NCBI GenBank assembly: GCA_002869535.1
Contig: PKUK01000001.1
Span: forward strand, 62,001 to 126,000
Direction: 5' to 3'
From: Arcobacter sp.
GTDB taxonomy: Bacteria > Campylobacterota > Campylobacteria > Campylobacterales > Arcobacteraceae
Length of the DNA stretch: 64,000 nucleotides
In this document: positions 56,082-64,000 of the stretch, in pieces
Layout of the letters: each line of letters starts with the position of its first letter
Position numbering within the stretch: position 1 is the first letter of the stretch
Notes under the pieces: model-generated
Databases searched by the model: none
What the model was told of the DNA's origin: nothing
Seen by the model: the letters and a program-made list of their open reading frames with translations, nothing else
Made by a program: the position numbers and the translations under genes

Positions 56082-57962
56082 ATGCGTATTCCTATTATTT
56101 TATTAGTTTTTTTATATATAAATTTACAAGCAACTATTTTGGTCAATACACCAAATAATATAGACCTTCTCCCCAACTCCAAAATATACCATGATATTGG
56201 CAATCACGAAACCATAAACACTATTTTAAATAAAAATGATAAATTTATTACAACAAATAAAAAAGTTGTTGATTATTGTATTTTAGCTCCTGAAGGTGTA
56301 TGGATAAAATTTCAACTTCATAATCCCACATCAAAATTGATAGAAAAGAAAATTAGTTTCGGAAATATCTTTTTAGAAGAAATTGAGCTTTATGAAATAA
56401 AAAACCAAAAAATAGTATCTAAAAAAACCACTGGATTTTATCGCCTTGGAAAATTTGATGGTAGTGTTAAGCTTAATGTTTCTACAACTATTGAGCCAAA
56501 TAGTACACAAAATTACTATCTTCATGTAAAAAATGAAAAACTCTCTTTGTGGTTCAATCCAATACTTCATGAAACAAAAGAGTTCAGTAAAGAAGATACA
56601 GCTAAACAAGTAATTTGGGCACTCTTTTTTGGTGGGATATTATCTCTTGTTTTATATAATATCTTTTTATTAATATTTACAAAAGACAAAATCTATTTGT
56701 ATTACTTTTTATATCTTATTGCTACACTTTTACAAAGCGAATTTTCTATATATATAAGACTTTATTTTTTTCCTATGGATGATATTGAATTTGTTAAAAA
56801 AAGTTTAAATTTTAATCTTTTTTATGCAAATATTTTTGTTACTTTTACCATGACACTTTTTATCAGACATTTTTTAAACACAAAACTTTATAAAAAGATT
56901 GATTTTTCTTTAAAACTACTTATATATATTATTCCTGTATATTTTGTTTTACAAATCTTTGACATTTTTACTATTCCACAGGTAATTCTTTTTCAGTTTG
57001 TTACTCCATATTATTTTTTATGGATTGGTTTTTATGCTTTATATAAGAAAAATCCTCAAGCAAAATTTTTCTTATTGGGCTGGAGTTTTGCTCTTTTAGC
57101 TTGGTTATCACTATTTTTCAAATTTTTGGGACTAATTCCTGAAGAGTATGTATTTACTTATACCTTTGAAACTCTTATTATGGCAGAGGTTATTTTATTT
57201 GCTATATCATTAGCGTATCGTATCAAAAGATTAGAGATGAAAAAAAACGATTTAACCAAGTCACTTTTAATACAACAACAAAATGAATCTAACCGTTTAG
57301 AAAAAATTGTAAACATCAGAACTCAAGAGTTAAATAACGAATTAAAACAAAATGAACTCCTGCTAAAAGAACTACATCATCGAGTAAAAAACAACATGCA
57401 ATTTATCACTTCTCTCTACGCACTTAAACTCAATGATAACAATGATAAACATATCCAAGAAAAACTTTATGATGTAGAGAGAAAAATCCATGCTATGAGT
57501 ATCGTACACCAGATGCTTTACAATCAAAAAAATCTTGTAAATATTGATGCAAAAGAGTATTTTGAAAAAGTTTTACAAAATATAAAAGATAGTTTCGAGC
57601 TAGAAAATATCACATTTGAACTTGATATAAACTCTTTTTTAGACACAGAAGAGGCTATTTATTGTGGTCTTATAGTAAATGAACTAGTTACAAATGCTAT
57701 CAAGCATGCTTTTGATTCAAAAGGAGGAATCATAAAAATTTCACTAAATAATGTAGATAATGGAACCTTACTAGAAGTTTCAGATAATGGTATTGGAAAA
57801 ACTCATAATACAAATGCAACCTTTGGTGAGATGATGGTAGAATCACTTGCAACTGAGCAACTAGAAGGAGATCTTCAAATAGTAGTTGATCATGGAACAC
57901 ATATTTCTTTATGGTTTAAAAATAAAATACAAAAAAGTAACGGTGAAAGTAACGATAGCTAA
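56082..57962 (+). CDS. 7TMR-DISM sensor histidine kinase
   Basis: A 626-residue sensor: signal sequence, a periplasmic DISMED2-like beta domain (about residues 30-165), seven membrane helices (7TMR-DISM, about 185-385), a coiled coil, then a HisKA_2 domain with LLKELHHRVKNNMQ (histidine near residue 430) and an HATPase with NELVTNAIKHAF and DNGIGK. Such kinases read carbohydrates or other periplasmic ligands. The partner is most likely the divergent regulator. The adhesin gene follows after 59 bases. Confidence 0.88.
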   Translation: MRIPIILLVFLYINLQATILVNTPNNIDLLPNSKIYHDIGNHETINTILNKNDKFITTNKKVVDYCILAPEGVWIKFQLHNPTSKLIEKKISFGNIFLEEIELYEIKNQKIVSKKTTGFYRLGKFDGSVKLNVSTTIEPNSTQNYYLHVKNEKLSLWFNPILHETKEFSKEDTAKQVIWALFFGGILSLVLYNIFLLIFTKDKIYLYYFLYLIATLLQSEFSIYIRLYFFPMDDIEFVKKSLNFNLFYANIFVTFTMTLFIRHFLNTKLYKKIDFSLKLLIYIIPVYFVLQIFDIFTIPQVILFQFVTPYYFLWIGFYALYKKNPQAKFFLLGWSFALLAWLSLFFKFLGLIPEEYVFTYTFETLIMAEVILFAISLAYRIKRLEMKKNDLTKSLLIQQQNESNRLEKIVNIRTQELNNELKQNELLLKELHHRVKNNMQFITSLYALKLNDNNDKHIQEKLYDVERKIHAMSIVHQMLYNQKNLVNIDAKEYFEKVLQNIKDSFELENITFELDINSFLDTEEAIYCGLIVNELVTNAIKHAFDSKGGIIKISLNNVDNGTLLEVSDNGIGKTHNTNATFGEMMVESLATEQLEGDLQIVVDHGTHISLWFKNKIQKSNGESNDS

Positions 57963-57970
57963 ATATAATA

Positions 57971-58012
57971 CTTGAATATAAGAAAGGAGAAAATAAATTC
58001 TCCGTATTCAAG
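57971..58012 (+). promoter_or_regulatory. Leader hairpin overlapping the adhesin ribosome binding site
   Basis: CTTGAATA (57971-57978) pairs with TATTCAAG (58005-58012), and inside it GGAGAA (57986) pairs with TTCTCC (57998). The right arm covers the first bases of AAGGA, which precedes the adhesin ATG by seven bases. The stem could close the ribosome site, or act as a partial terminator. Confidence 0.45.
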
Positions 58013-58021
58013 GAAAATAAG

Positions 58022-61000
58022 ATGAAAGCAAACCTAAATTATAGTTCCCGTTTTAGAATCCTAAAAGGTGGGAAAGTAAGTCTAGTAGTAAGTGCACTTC
58101 TAGGAGGTCTAACTCTAAGCTTTGCAGCTCCAAGTGGTGGAGTGGTAACTTCAGGCTCTGCTACTATTTCTCAAAATGGAAATACAACAAATATAAACCA
58201 ATCCACCTCCAAAGCTAGTATAAACTGGAATAAGTTTAATATAGCTTCCCATGAAACAGTAAACTTCAATCAACCAAATGTAAATAGTATAACTCTCAAT
58301 AGAGTAATAGGAAATGAAAGAAGTATCATAGATGGTGCTTTAAATGCCAATGGTCAAGTTTGGATATTAAACTCAAATGGTGTACTCTTTGGTAAAAATG
58401 CTTCAATTAACACTGCAGGACTATTAGCTACAACTAAAGATATCTCAGATACTAACTTTCAAAATGGAAACTATACTTTTACAGGAGATTCAACAGAATC
58501 TGTTATCAACCAAGGTACTATAAAAGTTAAAAATAATGGTTATGTAATCTTTGCTTCTAATGAAGCTAAAAATAGTGGAACTATAGAAGCAGTAAAAGGA
58601 AGAGTACAACTCACATCAGCAGATGAATATACTATAAATCTAAATGGTAACTCTTTAATAGATCTATCTGTAGATAAAGGAACTTTAGATGCCCTAGTAG
58701 AAAACTCAGGAACTATACTAGCAGATGGTGGAGAAGTATATCTAACTACCCATGCAGTAGATGAACTCTTGAGAGGTGTAGTAAATAATACAGGAATCAT
58801 AGAAGCAAACTCACTAGATGGAATAAACGGACATGTGGAACTATATGCCCATGGGGGAACTGCAAATATAGCTGGAACTATAAAAGCTAAAGGTGGGTTT
58901 GTAGAGACTTCAGGAAAAGAGCTAAGTGTTGCATCTACAACTTTAGTAGAAGCTTCAAAATGGCTACTAGATCCTACAGATATTGTTATAGAATCAACAG
59001 GTGGAAGTGATATAACAGGAGCTAGTGTAAGTGCAACTGCTATAGAGTCTAACTTAGCTACAACAGATATAGAACTAAAAGCCGATAATGATATTACTGT
59101 AAATGAAAATATCACTTGGGGTGAAGCTACAAAGCTTACATTAAGTGCAGGTAATGAGATATATGTAAATGCTATTATTGAAAATACTAACGCTACTAAT
59201 GGTGGAGTTTACTTTAATGCAGTTAATAGAAATGCAGCAATAAAGTTTGATGCAACAACTGGAAAAGTAATCATAAATAATATCAATCAACTCCAATGGA
59301 TAAGTCAAGCTTTAAATGGTAGATATGAATTAGGTTCAAACATAGATGCTAGTGATACTACTACTTGGAATAGTGGAGCTGGATTTAAACAAATAGGAGA
59401 TAACTCTACAGATAATATAGATACAAGATTTACAGGAGTCTTTGATGGTAAAGGTTATGTTATAGATGGCTTGTATATTAATAGAGGTGGTGAAGATTAT
59501 GTAGGATTGTTTGGTCGTACTGGAGCAACTATATCAAATATAGGACTTACTAATGTAGATATTACAGGAAGGGATTATGTTGGAGGATTAGTTGGGTTCA
59601 ATGATTCTTCTACCATCACAAACTCATATGCTACAGGAAAGGTAAGTGGAGATACTTTTGTTGGAGGATTAGTTGGAGTGCATTATTCTTCTACCATCAC
59701 AAACTCATATGCAACAGCTACCGTAACTGGAGATACTCATGTTGGAGGATTAGTTGGATTGAATTATACTTCAACCATTACAAACTCATATTCTACAGGA
59801 GATGTAAGTGGAAATATTCATGTTGGAGGATTAGTTGGAGGGGATAATATTAGTAATTCGTCAATTACAAACTCATATGCTACAGGAAAAGTAACTGGAA
59901 ATGGTAATGTTGGAGGATTAGTTGGAGACTATCATTCTTCAACTTCAACCATCACAAACTCATACTGGGATATAGACACCACAGGTCAAACAAATGGAGT
60001 AGGACTTGGAAGTTCAGCTGGGGCTACAGGAATCTATAGCTCAACAAATACGAAAAATGCTTTCGATGAAGCAACTTATGCAGGCTTTGACTTTACAAAC
60101 ACTTGGTTTATGATAGAGGGGGAGACAAGACCTTTTTTAAGAAGTGAATACTCTACTACTATCACAAATGACCATCAACTCCAACTTATGGCTATGGATT
60201 TAACAGCTGATTATGTTCTAGCAAATAATATAAAATACACAGGCGATATGTGGAGCTCTAAAGGGTTTGATTCTATAGGAGATAGTGCTACATACTTTCA
60301 AGGAAGCTTTGATGGTAAAGGTTATGTTATAGATGGTCTTTATATCAATAGAGGTAATGAAAATTATGTAGGGTTATTTGGGCAGAATTGGTCTTCAAAA
60401 AGTATCTCCAATTTAGGACTTACTAATGTAGATATTACTGGAAAGAATTATGTTGGAGGATTAGTTGGAGATTCTTTTAGATTAACAATTAACAATTCCT
60501 ATGTCACAGGTACTATAAATGGACATGATAGTGTTGGGGGGTTAATTGGATATGGATATAATAATAATTCTATAACAAACTCCTATACTTCTGTGGATAT
60601 TACTGGAAATGATGGTGTAGGTGGCTTATTGGGTGAAGCTCATACCAGTAGTATTTTTTCCATAAGTAATTCATATACTACTGGTACTATAAATGGACAT
60701 GATAGTGTTGGAGGATTAGTGGGGATTTTAAATTCTGGCTCTATAAGTAACTCTTACTCAACAGCTTCTGTATTTGGAAGTGGAAATAGGATAGGTGGTT
60801 TAGTTGGATATGAATATGCTTCCACAATAAATAACTCCTACTCTTCAGGAGATGTTACTGGAAATGATCAAGTTGGAGGATTAGTTGGGGCTAGCCCTTC
60901 ATCTGCAGGTCTAAATTTAAGTAATTCTTATGCTACAGGAGAGGTCTCAGGTAATACGAACGTAGGAGGATTAGTTGGTTCTCTGTATTATACTAGTACT

Positions 61001-62200
61001 ATAACAAACTCATACTGGGATATAGACACCACAGGACAAACAAATGGCGTAGGAGGTGGAAGTTCAGCTGGAGCTACAGGAATCTACAGCTCAACAAATA
61101 CAGTAAATGCTTTTGATAAAGATACCTATGCAGGCTTTGACTTTACAAATGATTGGATCATCTATGAAGGTCATACAAGACCACTTTTAAGAGCTTTTAT
61201 GACAGAAATTACTGTAAAAGCAAATGATGCTACAAGAACTTATGATGGAACAACTTATAATGGAAGTGCAGGTGCAACTTACCCAAGTTCTTCTTATGAT
61301 AGTTCTTTAGTAAATGGTACTTTAGTTTATAGTGGTACTGATTTAAAAAATGCAGGTACATCTACAATAGATATAGATGGTTTATACTCTTCTCAACAAG
61401 GGTATATTATAAACTATGATACAGGAACTTTAACTACAAATAAAAAAGATATCACAGTAACTGCAAACTCAAATACTACTACTTATAATGGAACTGTACA
61501 CAACATAAGTGGATTTACCGCAAGTGGTTTAGTAGGTGGAGAAACTGTTGCTGTACTTGATGGAGTTACAGGAGATAGTGTAAGTGGTAAAAATGCAGGA
61601 ACTTATAATACAAACCTAAGTGGTACAGATGAAAACTATAATTTAACTTTTCAAAATGGAAGTTTAGATATCAATAAAAGAGCCTTAACCTTAGAAGCAA
61701 AAAAAGATTATGATGGAACAGATAACCTCACAGGCTTTGTAAACTTTGGAAATCTTGTAGGAGCTGAGACATTAGAGTATACACAAGCAAAAGCTAATTC
61801 GAGTAATCCAATAGCAGATAACTTTATAAAAGAGATAACTTTACAAGATGGAGAAAATGGTGGACTAGCTAGTAACTATGAACTTCCTTCTTTGCTAGCA
61901 TATTCAGCTAATAATAGTGTTCAAATAGGAGATATTCCTGTTGTTCAAACAACACCTGATTTAAGTACGATAGTTTCAAATATAGTAAATAAAACAGTAC
62001 TGACAAATAAAGATATAGAAACATTACTAAAAAGTGGAATAGATATAAAAACAATCTTACAACAACTAGATACTAATGAACTAGCACTCATCCCCGGAAT
62101 TGTAATGAAAGTATTAAATGGTGGGATAAATCTTCCCTTTGGAACTAAACAACAGTTTAATTTAAATCAAGAAAGTGAAGAAGAAGAAAATACAATATGA
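58022..62200 (+). CDS. Two-partner secretion adhesin (TpsA) with GLUG and MBG-type repeats
   Basis: A 1392-residue secreted protein. It begins with an extended signal peptide (RILKGGKVSLVVSALLGGLTLSFA, cut near residue 36) and a filamentous-haemagglutinin-type TPS domain (residues about 37-300: GQVWILNSNGVLFGKNA). GLUG-type repeats (VGGLVGxxxxSxITNSYATG) fill residues about 470-1000 in two duplicated blocks. MBG/YDG-type domains (ANDATRTYDGT, NSNTTTYNGT) occupy about 1060-1240. The C-terminus is acidic. It is exported by the transporter encoded next. Function is probably adhesion or biofilm. Confidence 0.9.
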   Translation: MKANLNYSSRFRILKGGKVSLVVSALLGGLTLSFAAPSGGVVTSGSATISQNGNTTNINQSTSKASINWNKFNIASHETVNFNQPNVNSITLNRVIGNERSIIDGALNANGQVWILNSNGVLFGKNASINTAGLLATTKDISDTNFQNGNYTFTGDSTESVINQGTIKVKNNGYVIFASNEAKNSGTIEAVKGRVQLTSADEYTINLNGNSLIDLSVDKGTLDALVENSGTILADGGEVYLTTHAVDELLRGVVNNTGIIEANSLDGINGHVELYAHGGTANIAGTIKAKGGFVETSGKELSVASTTLVEASKWLLDPTDIVIESTGGSDITGASVSATAIESNLATTDIELKADNDITVNENITWGEATKLTLSAGNEIYVNAIIENTNATNGGVYFNAVNRNAAIKFDATTGKVIINNINQLQWISQALNGRYELGSNIDASDTTTWNSGAGFKQIGDNSTDNIDTRFTGVFDGKGYVIDGLYINRGGEDYVGLFGRTGATISNIGLTNVDITGRDYVGGLVGFNDSSTITNSYATGKVSGDTFVGGLVGVHYSSTITNSYATATVTGDTHVGGLVGLNYTSTITNSYSTGDVSGNIHVGGLVGGDNISNSSITNSYATGKVTGNGNVGGLVGDYHSSTSTITNSYWDIDTTGQTNGVGLGSSAGATGIYSSTNTKNAFDEATYAGFDFTNTWFMIEGETRPFLRSEYSTTITNDHQLQLMAMDLTADYVLANNIKYTGDMWSSKGFDSIGDSATYFQGSFDGKGYVIDGLYINRGNENYVGLFGQNWSSKSISNLGLTNVDITGKNYVGGLVGDSFRLTINNSYVTGTINGHDSVGGLIGYGYNNNSITNSYTSVDITGNDGVGGLLGEAHTSSIFSISNSYTTGTINGHDSVGGLVGILNSGSISNSYSTASVFGSGNRIGGLVGYEYASTINNSYSSGDVTGNDQVGGLVGASPSSAGLNLSNSYATGEVSGNTNVGGLVGSLYYTSTITNSYWDIDTTGQTNGVGGGSSAGATGIYSSTNTVNAFDKDTYAGFDFTNDWIIYEGHTRPLLRAFMTEITVKANDATRTYDGTTYNGSAGATYPSSSYDSSLVNGTLVYSGTDLKNAGTSTIDIDGLYSSQQGYIINYDTGTLTTNKKDITVTANSNTTTYNGTVHNISGFTASGLVGGETVAVLDGVTGDSVSGKNAGTYNTNLSGTDENYNLTFQNGSLDINKRALTLEAKKDYDGTDNLTGFVNFGNLVGAETLEYTQAKANSSNPIADNFIKEITLQDGENGGLASNYELPSLLAYSANNSVQIGDIPVVQTTPDLSTIVSNIVNKTVLTNKDIETLLKSGIDIKTILQQLDTNELALIPGIVMKVLNGGINLPFGTKQQFNLNQESEEEENTI
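59954..60051 (+). repeat. 98-bp direct repeat within the adhesin gene, copy 1
   Basis: The sequence recurs at 61004-61101 (offset 1050) with about six mismatches. It codes for NSYWDIDTTGQTNGVG and following residues at the end of each GLUG block, indicating a 1-kb internal duplication. Confidence 0.85.
61004..61101 (+). repeat. 98-bp direct repeat within the adhesin gene, copy 2
   Basis: Second copy of the repeat at 59954-60051. Recombination between the copies would remove one GLUG block in frame (1050 bases). Confidence 0.85.
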
Positions 62201-63864
62201 AAAAAACATAAATACTATTAGCGACAACATTAAGTCTGTATTCAGCACCTATACCAAATATCGGTGATGTTGTAAAAGAGGTAAAACCTCCAAAGATAGA
62301 AAAGAAAAAAGAGGTTCTACCTGTACTTCAACAAGAGAGTGATGAGTATAAAAAAAGTTTTGAAGATGGTAAAAAAGTATTTATCAAAAGTTATTCAATA
62401 AGTGGAAATACACAACTAAGCACTAAAAAACTACAGACTATTTTAAAGCCTTATGAATCAAAAGAGTTGAGTTTTAAAGAGATTCAAAAAATAGTTAATC
62501 TTATTACTAAAGCCTATAGAGATGAAGGCTATTTTATAGCAAGAGCTTATATACCTACTCAAGATTTACAAGCACAAGATGGAGTACTTAAAATAGCAAT
62601 TATCGAAGGGAGCTATGGAGAGTTTAAACTAGAAAACAGTTCATTAGTCAAAGATTCTATCTTACAAGCCAAACTTGATGTTGCAAAAAACAAAGAAGCA
62701 ATAGCTATAAAAGACTTACAAAGGGCATTGCTTTTAATCAATGATACTCCTGGGGTAAAAGTAAGTAGTACAAAAATTGCTGCTGGAAAAGAAGTGGGTA
62801 CAAGTGACTTTATAATAGGAACACAAGCCACTGAACCATATAATGGTTATGTTATTGGGGATAATTATGGTTCAGATTATACAGGTAAACATAGAGTTAT
62901 GGCAGGAGTTGATATCAACTCCCCTTTTAAAATAGGAGATAGAATCTCTTTATCTGCTTTGAGTTCTGAAAATATGGGTTTATTAAATGGAAGAGTAGGG
63001 TATGGATTTCCCATATATGAAAACGGATTGAGGGGAGAAGTAAGTTACTCTAAAACTACTTATGAATTGGGAGATAAATATGAAAACCTTGATGCTTTAG
63101 GAAGTGCTGATAGTTTTGTAGCTTTATTTACTTATCCGATTATTCGCTCAAACGGTGAGAATTTAAATACATACTTAAGAACATCATATAATAAAATGAA
63201 TGATGAGATTAGAGCTACTTCATCAAATGTAAAAAAGAATACAGTAGTTTCTAAAGTTGGAGTTGACTATTTAAAAAACCATCTTATTTTTGGTAAATAT
63301 TCACAAACAAAAATAGATACTTCTCTTAGTCTTGGTAGATTGAATTTTAATAATTCAGTTGATAAAGCAGATGATGAAGCAGGAGCAAATACAAATGGAG
63401 GATTCTCAAAAATAAATATTGAATTAGAAAACAATACTTTACTTAATGAGAAAATAAATTGGAAAAATAAACTTCAACTTCAATATGCTCTTGGAAATAA
63501 AAATCTAGATGGAAGTGAAGATTTGAGTTTAGGTGGTATCAATGGGGTAAAGGTATATCCTTCAGGAGAAGAGAGTGCTGAAAATGGATATATTTATAGC
63601 ACTGAGTTAACTTATACTTTACCTTCATTTAATGACTTAAATTCAAAAATTGGAATGTTTTACGATGTGGGAAGAGTATATATGAGTAGAAACATCACAA
63701 ATGATAAAAGTAGAACTTTGCAAGATATTGGACTAAGTTATAGTGCTTCTTATAAAAGTTTTTTTATGAATACTCACTTATCACATAAGCTTGGAGCTGC
63801 TAAAGTTACTAGCGAAAACGATTATAATACTAGATTTATGTTTCAACTTGGTATGAGTTTTTAA
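62197..63864 (+). pseudogene. ShlB/FhaC-type outer-membrane transporter (TpsB), in-frame TAA at codon 5
   Basis: The frame begins at ATG 62197, overlapping the adhesin TGA, and runs 556 codons. It would have a signal peptide (ILLATTLSLYSAP), a POTRA domain (VFIKSYSISGNTQLSTKKLQ to YIPTQDLQ), a ShlB-type linker and a C-terminal 16-strand beta barrel ending in FQLGMSF. Codon 5, at 62209-62211, is TAA (MKKT-stop-ILLA). No ribosome site serves a later start that would keep the signal. If real, the adhesin could not be exported. The remaining reading frame shows no decay. Confidence 0.88.
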
Positions 63865-63926
63865 TTTTTGTTTTGATATCTTGTTTATTAAAATTAAAAC
63901 AATAGAAGGAAGAAAGCAGTTAACTC

Positions 63927-64000
63927 TTATTTAGAACACTCTATGAATTTATTTACTTGTTTAGTATAATCTTTTAACCAATATTTTATTATAGTTCCAT
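63927..64000 (-). CDS. C-terminal end of a gene entering from the right edge
   Basis: A minus-strand frame open from the window end to TAA at 63927-63929 reads KYWLKDYTKQVNKFIECSK at its end. Only 23 codons are visible, too few to name a family. Confidence 0.35.
   Translation of the reverse strand, partial: GTIIKYWLKDYTKQVNKFIECSK

Noticed and set aside
58540-59115. 191-codon open frame antisense to the adhesin
   Set aside because: Serine- and proline-biased product without a ribosome site, mirrored from the repetitive adhesin codons.
59500-61100. CRISPR array from the regular repeats
   Set aside because: The repeats are in frame, of varying length, and code for GLUG motifs.

Overview
The window is low-GC DNA from a member of the Campylobacterota, most likely an Arcobacter-type (Arcobacteraceae) organism. 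The evidence is the gene content and order: pyrD - M16 protease - dapA - short-chain reductase - pgsA follows the order remembered from Helicobacter and Campylobacter genomes. A desulforubrerythrin (Campylobacter Rrc type), a PerR-type regulator, RNase Y, a TsdA-type cytochrome and a Campylobacterota-type MurJ point the same way. No rRNA, tRNA, CRISPR array or insertion sequence was seen. The species cannot be named from the sequence alone.

Layout. 1-8100 (minus strand): YggS-type PLP protein (partial), RseP, PgsA, a FabL-like reductase, DapA, a group II truncated haemoglobin, an M16 peptidase, PyrD and an MsbA-type exporter. 8135-13714 (minus): a complete cytochrome c oxidase operon (farnesyltransferase, subunits II, IV, III, I and a SCO copper chaperone). 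Subunit II carries two haem c domains and subunit I has the A2-type YSHPAVY motif, so this is a caa3-like enzyme. 13803-21200: MurJ, a secreted endonuclease, desulforubrerythrin with perR divergent from it, a Ca/Na antiporter, YbeY, a thioesterase and RadA. 21400-26540: accessory genes (an Mrr-like nuclease, a small orphan gene, a 730-base non-coding region rich in inverted repeats, an Asp-box propeller protein, a fungal-like cytosine deaminase, an epimerase, a YqiA-type esterase, RNase H). 26536-32854: a double-thioredoxin protein, a TsdA-like cytochrome behind a sensor/regulator/kinase operon, FtsY and a TlpA-like lipoprotein. 32914-41150: housekeeping and transport genes ending in a TIGR02757 gene.

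41119-55266 is a 14.1-kb integrated mobilizable element inserted at the 3' end of the TIGR02757 gene. The same 19-bp sequence lies at both ends, and the right copy is still in frame with what looks like the displaced original C-terminus. The element carries a tyrosine integrase beside the right end, an excisionase-like protein, a replisome-organizer-like protein, a MobV-type relaxase, a HicA toxin with two micro-ORFs, an unknown large gene, and a type I restriction locus. In that locus HsdM is fused to a half-HsdS and a PrrC-type anticodon nuclease sits between hsdMS and hsdR. A zinc-ribbon protein whose C-terminus resembles the FtsZ C-terminal domain lies next to the integrase. Together these look like a mobile layered anti-phage island.

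55302-63864: a response regulator and a divergent 7TMR-DISM histidine kinase, followed by a two-partner secretion pair (a 1392-residue GLUG-repeat adhesin and its ShlB-type transporter), preceded by a leader hairpin that may mask the adhesin's ribosome binding site.

A striking feature of the whole window is that five otherwise intact genes are each split by one in-frame stop codon with no frameshift: desulforubrerythrin, radA, a tlpA-like gene, the element's first gene and tpsB. A sixth gene (yqiA-like) has ATT where its start codon should be. Substitution-type assembly error, a mutagenised strain, or nonsense suppression would all fit.
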